Source of the DNA: an uncultured bacterium
GTDB taxonomy: Bacteria; Bacillota; Clostridia; Oscillospirales; Butyricicoccaceae
NCBI GenBank assembly: GCA_905215125.1
Contig: CAJMOV010000020.1
Coordinates: 1-14,533 of the forward strand
DNA length: 14,533 nucleotides
Direction of reading: 5' to 3'
Below the pieces are notes generated by a model. The model searched no databases. It had not been told where the DNA came from and saw nothing but the letters and a program-made list of their open reading frames with translations. This document shows, one piece after another, positions 12,921 through 14,533 of this stretch (positions are counted from its first letter, which is position 1; each line of letters opens with the position of its first letter). A program made the position numbers and the translations under genes.

Positions 12921-14533
12921 TGCTCAAGCTATTTGGCTACCTGCAGCAGTCTGTCGGGGCGGTGCTTGCTATCATTCTGCTGCTGGTTTTGCAGGCATAC
13001 TGCGACCTTTCTCTGCCGCAGTATACATCCGACATTGTCGACGTCGGCATCCAGCAGGGCGGTATTGCAGACGCCGTGCCCGAGCAAATCCGCCAAAGCA
13101 CGCTGGACGCGCTCAAGCTGCTCATGACCGATGAGGAAATCGCCCTTGTCGATTCCTCCTATGCGAAGGACGGGGACATACTGCGCCTGCAGGCGCATGA
13201 TCAGGAGACCCGCGACGCGCTGGACGAGGCCTTCGGCGTCCCCATGCTGGCCCTGCAGGCGGTGCGCGAAAATGAAGAAGCGCAGGCCGGCTTTGAAGCC
13301 GCGCTGCAATCGGGCGCGCTTTCACGCGAGCAGCTCGCTTCGGCGCGCGAGCAGATCCTGGCCTCTCTGGGCGACAACGCCCAGGCTATGGTTACCCAAC
13401 AGTCGGCCGCCTTTGTCCGCGACGAATATGAAGCCATGGGCATGGACCTGTCCCATGTGCAGACCATGTATCTGCTGAAAACAGGCGGCCGGATGCTGGC
13501 GCTCTCCCTTCTGATGGTGGCGGCCGCTGTCGGCTGCGGGCTGCTTTCCTCCCGCGTCGCGGCCAGAATCGGCATGACGCTGCGAGGCGAGGTTTTTCAA
13601 AAGGTGGTTTCCTTCTCCCACGCGGAAATCAACCGGTTTTCCACCGCAAGCCTTATCACACGCAGCACCAATGACATCCAGCAGGTACAGATGGTCATTG
13701 TTATGCTGCTGCGCATGGTCATTTACGCCCCCATTCTGGGCATCGGCGGGGTGCTCAAGGTCATGGCGACCCGCACCGGCATGGGGTGGATCATCGGCGT
13801 CGCAGTCGGCTGCGTCGTGCTGCTCGTCGCCGTTTTGATGGGCGTCGCCATGCCCAAGTTCAAGAAGATGCAGGAGCTGGTCGATCGCGTCAACCTGGTC
13901 GCGCGCGAAATTCTGACCGGCCTGCCCGTCATCCGCGCCTTCAGTCGCGAAAGGCATGAAGAACAGCGCTTTGACGTGGCTAACCGCAGCCTGATGCGCA
14001 CGCAGCTGTTTACCAACCGGGTCATGAGCGTCATGCAGCCGGCCATGATGCTGGTCATGAACGCCATTACGGTGCTTATCGTCTGGGTGGGCGCGCAGAA
14101 AATGGATATGGGCGGTATGCAGGTCGGCGATATGATGGCTTTCATCACCTATACCATGCAGATTGTCATGTCCTTCCTCATGCTGTCGGTCATGTCGGTC
14201 ATGCTGCCCCGCGCCGGCGTCGCGGCAGGACGCATCAACGCCGTTCTGGAAACCCCCTGCACCATTCACGATCCTGAGACAAGCCGGGATGCCGAGCTTG
14301 CTCATCCCCGCGGCGTCGTCCGCTTTGAGGACGTCTGCTTCCGCTACCCCGATTCCGACGCGGACGTGCTGACCCACATCACCTTTACAGCCAACCCGGG
14401 AGAGACGACGGCCATCATCGGCAGCACGGGCAGCGGCAAGTCGACCATTTTAAACCTAATCCCCCGCTTTTTCGACGTAACCTCCGGCCGGGTGACGATA
14501 GACGGCGTCGACATCCGCGAGCTGTCGCAGCAC
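12920..14533 (+). CDS. ABC exporter half-transporter, BmrD-like, 3' end cut by the window
   Basis: The frame is open from the ATG at 12920 to the window end (538 codons), so the gene is partial. It is a type IV (exporter-fold) permease fused to an ATPase. TM1 is about residues 13-33 and TM2 about 189-210; between them is an extracytoplasmic, charged, mostly helical loop of roughly 145-150 residues, far longer than usual. The coupling part ILTGLPVIRAFSRE is near 335-348. The nucleotide-binding domain begins with an A-loop tyrosine (Tyr476, FEDVCFRYP), and Walker A GSTGSGKST is at 501-509; Walker B and the signature motif lie outside the window. Large loops between TM1 and TM2 are known in BmrD of the heterodimeric BmrCD multidrug exporter, so a second half-transporter gene probably follows. 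AAAGGAG provides the binding site. Confidence 0.92.
   Translation, partial: MLKLFGYLQQSVGAVLAIILLLVLQAYCDLSLPQYTSDIVDVGIQQGGIADAVPEQIRQSTLDALKLLMTDEEIALVDSSYAKDGDILRLQAHDQETRDALDEAFGVPMLALQAVRENEEAQAGFEAALQSGALSREQLASAREQILASLGDNAQAMVTQQSAAFVRDEYEAMGMDLSHVQTMYLLKTGGRMLALSLLMVAAAVGCGLLSSRVAARIGMTLRGEVFQKVVSFSHAEINRFSTASLITRSTNDIQQVQMVIVMLLRMVIYAPILGIGGVLKVMATRTGMGWIIGVAVGCVVLLVAVLMGVAMPKFKKMQELVDRVNLVAREILTGLPVIRAFSRERHEEQRFDVANRSLMRTQLFTNRVMSVMQPAMMLVMNAITVLIVWVGAQKMDMGGMQVGDMMAFITYTMQIVMSFLMLSVMSVMLPRAGVAAGRINAVLETPCTIHDPETSRDAELAHPRGVVRFEDVCFRYPDSDADVLTHITFTANPGETTAIIGSTGSGKSTILNLIPRFFDVTSGRVTIDGVDIRELSQH

Noticed and set aside
13322..14377. A 351-codon - strand open frame opposite the ABC exporter
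   Set aside because: Its product is a His/Asp-rich shadow. The + strand frame has TM segments, A-loop and Walker A and is open to the window end.

Overview
The window comes from a high-GC, endospore-forming member of the Clostridia. I infer this from the spoIIAA-spoIIAB-sigF cassette, a T-box controlled valS, strong AGGAGG-type ribosome binding sites, GTG and TTG starts beside ATG, and compact ATGA or TGATG gene overlaps. An Oscillospirales- or Christensenellales-like genome would fit, but nothing here fixes the family.

Region A (1-3170, + strand). After the terminator of an off-window gene comes a PadR-controlled operon with a strong promoter. It holds padR, an unannotated 36-codon ORF, a protein with an N-terminal HAAS/DUF1700-like helical domain and a C-terminal DUF4097 beta-repeat domain, and an MFS transporter. 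It ends at a hairpin shared with the convergent gene that follows.

Region B (3170-9930, - strand). Read in transcription order, this is a valine T-box leader, valS, folC, spoIIAA, spoIIAB and sigF, then two small genes with their own promoters: a 31-residue acidic and aromatic peptide, and a 103-residue membrane protein with a zinc ribbon. valS and folC are tightly coupled, since the folC ribosome binding site overlaps the valS stop. A large hairpin and a short palindrome separate folC from spoIIAA. SpoIIAA, SpoIIAB and sigma-F form the partner-switching module that activates sigma-F in the forespore.

Region C (9930-12345, + strand, divergent from valS). A DUF969 membrane protein, a DUF979 membrane protein and pyrrolidone-carboxylate peptidase (pcp) form an operon closed by a strong terminator. 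The likely theme is uptake and use of pyroglutamyl peptides or pyroglutamate.

Region D (12346-14533, + strand). A MarR-family regulator, with a palindrome over the -35 of its promoter, overlaps the start of an ABC exporter half-transporter. The exporter has an unusually large extracytoplasmic loop, as in BmrD-type multidrug exporters, and runs off the window just after its Walker A region.

I see no transposon, prophage, CRISPR array, tRNA or rRNA. The most unusual observations are the valS leader, whose antiterminator and terminator arms can pair over about 130 nt; the two overlooked small ORFs; and the structured folC-spoIIAA junction, which lacks a recognisable sigma-H promoter.
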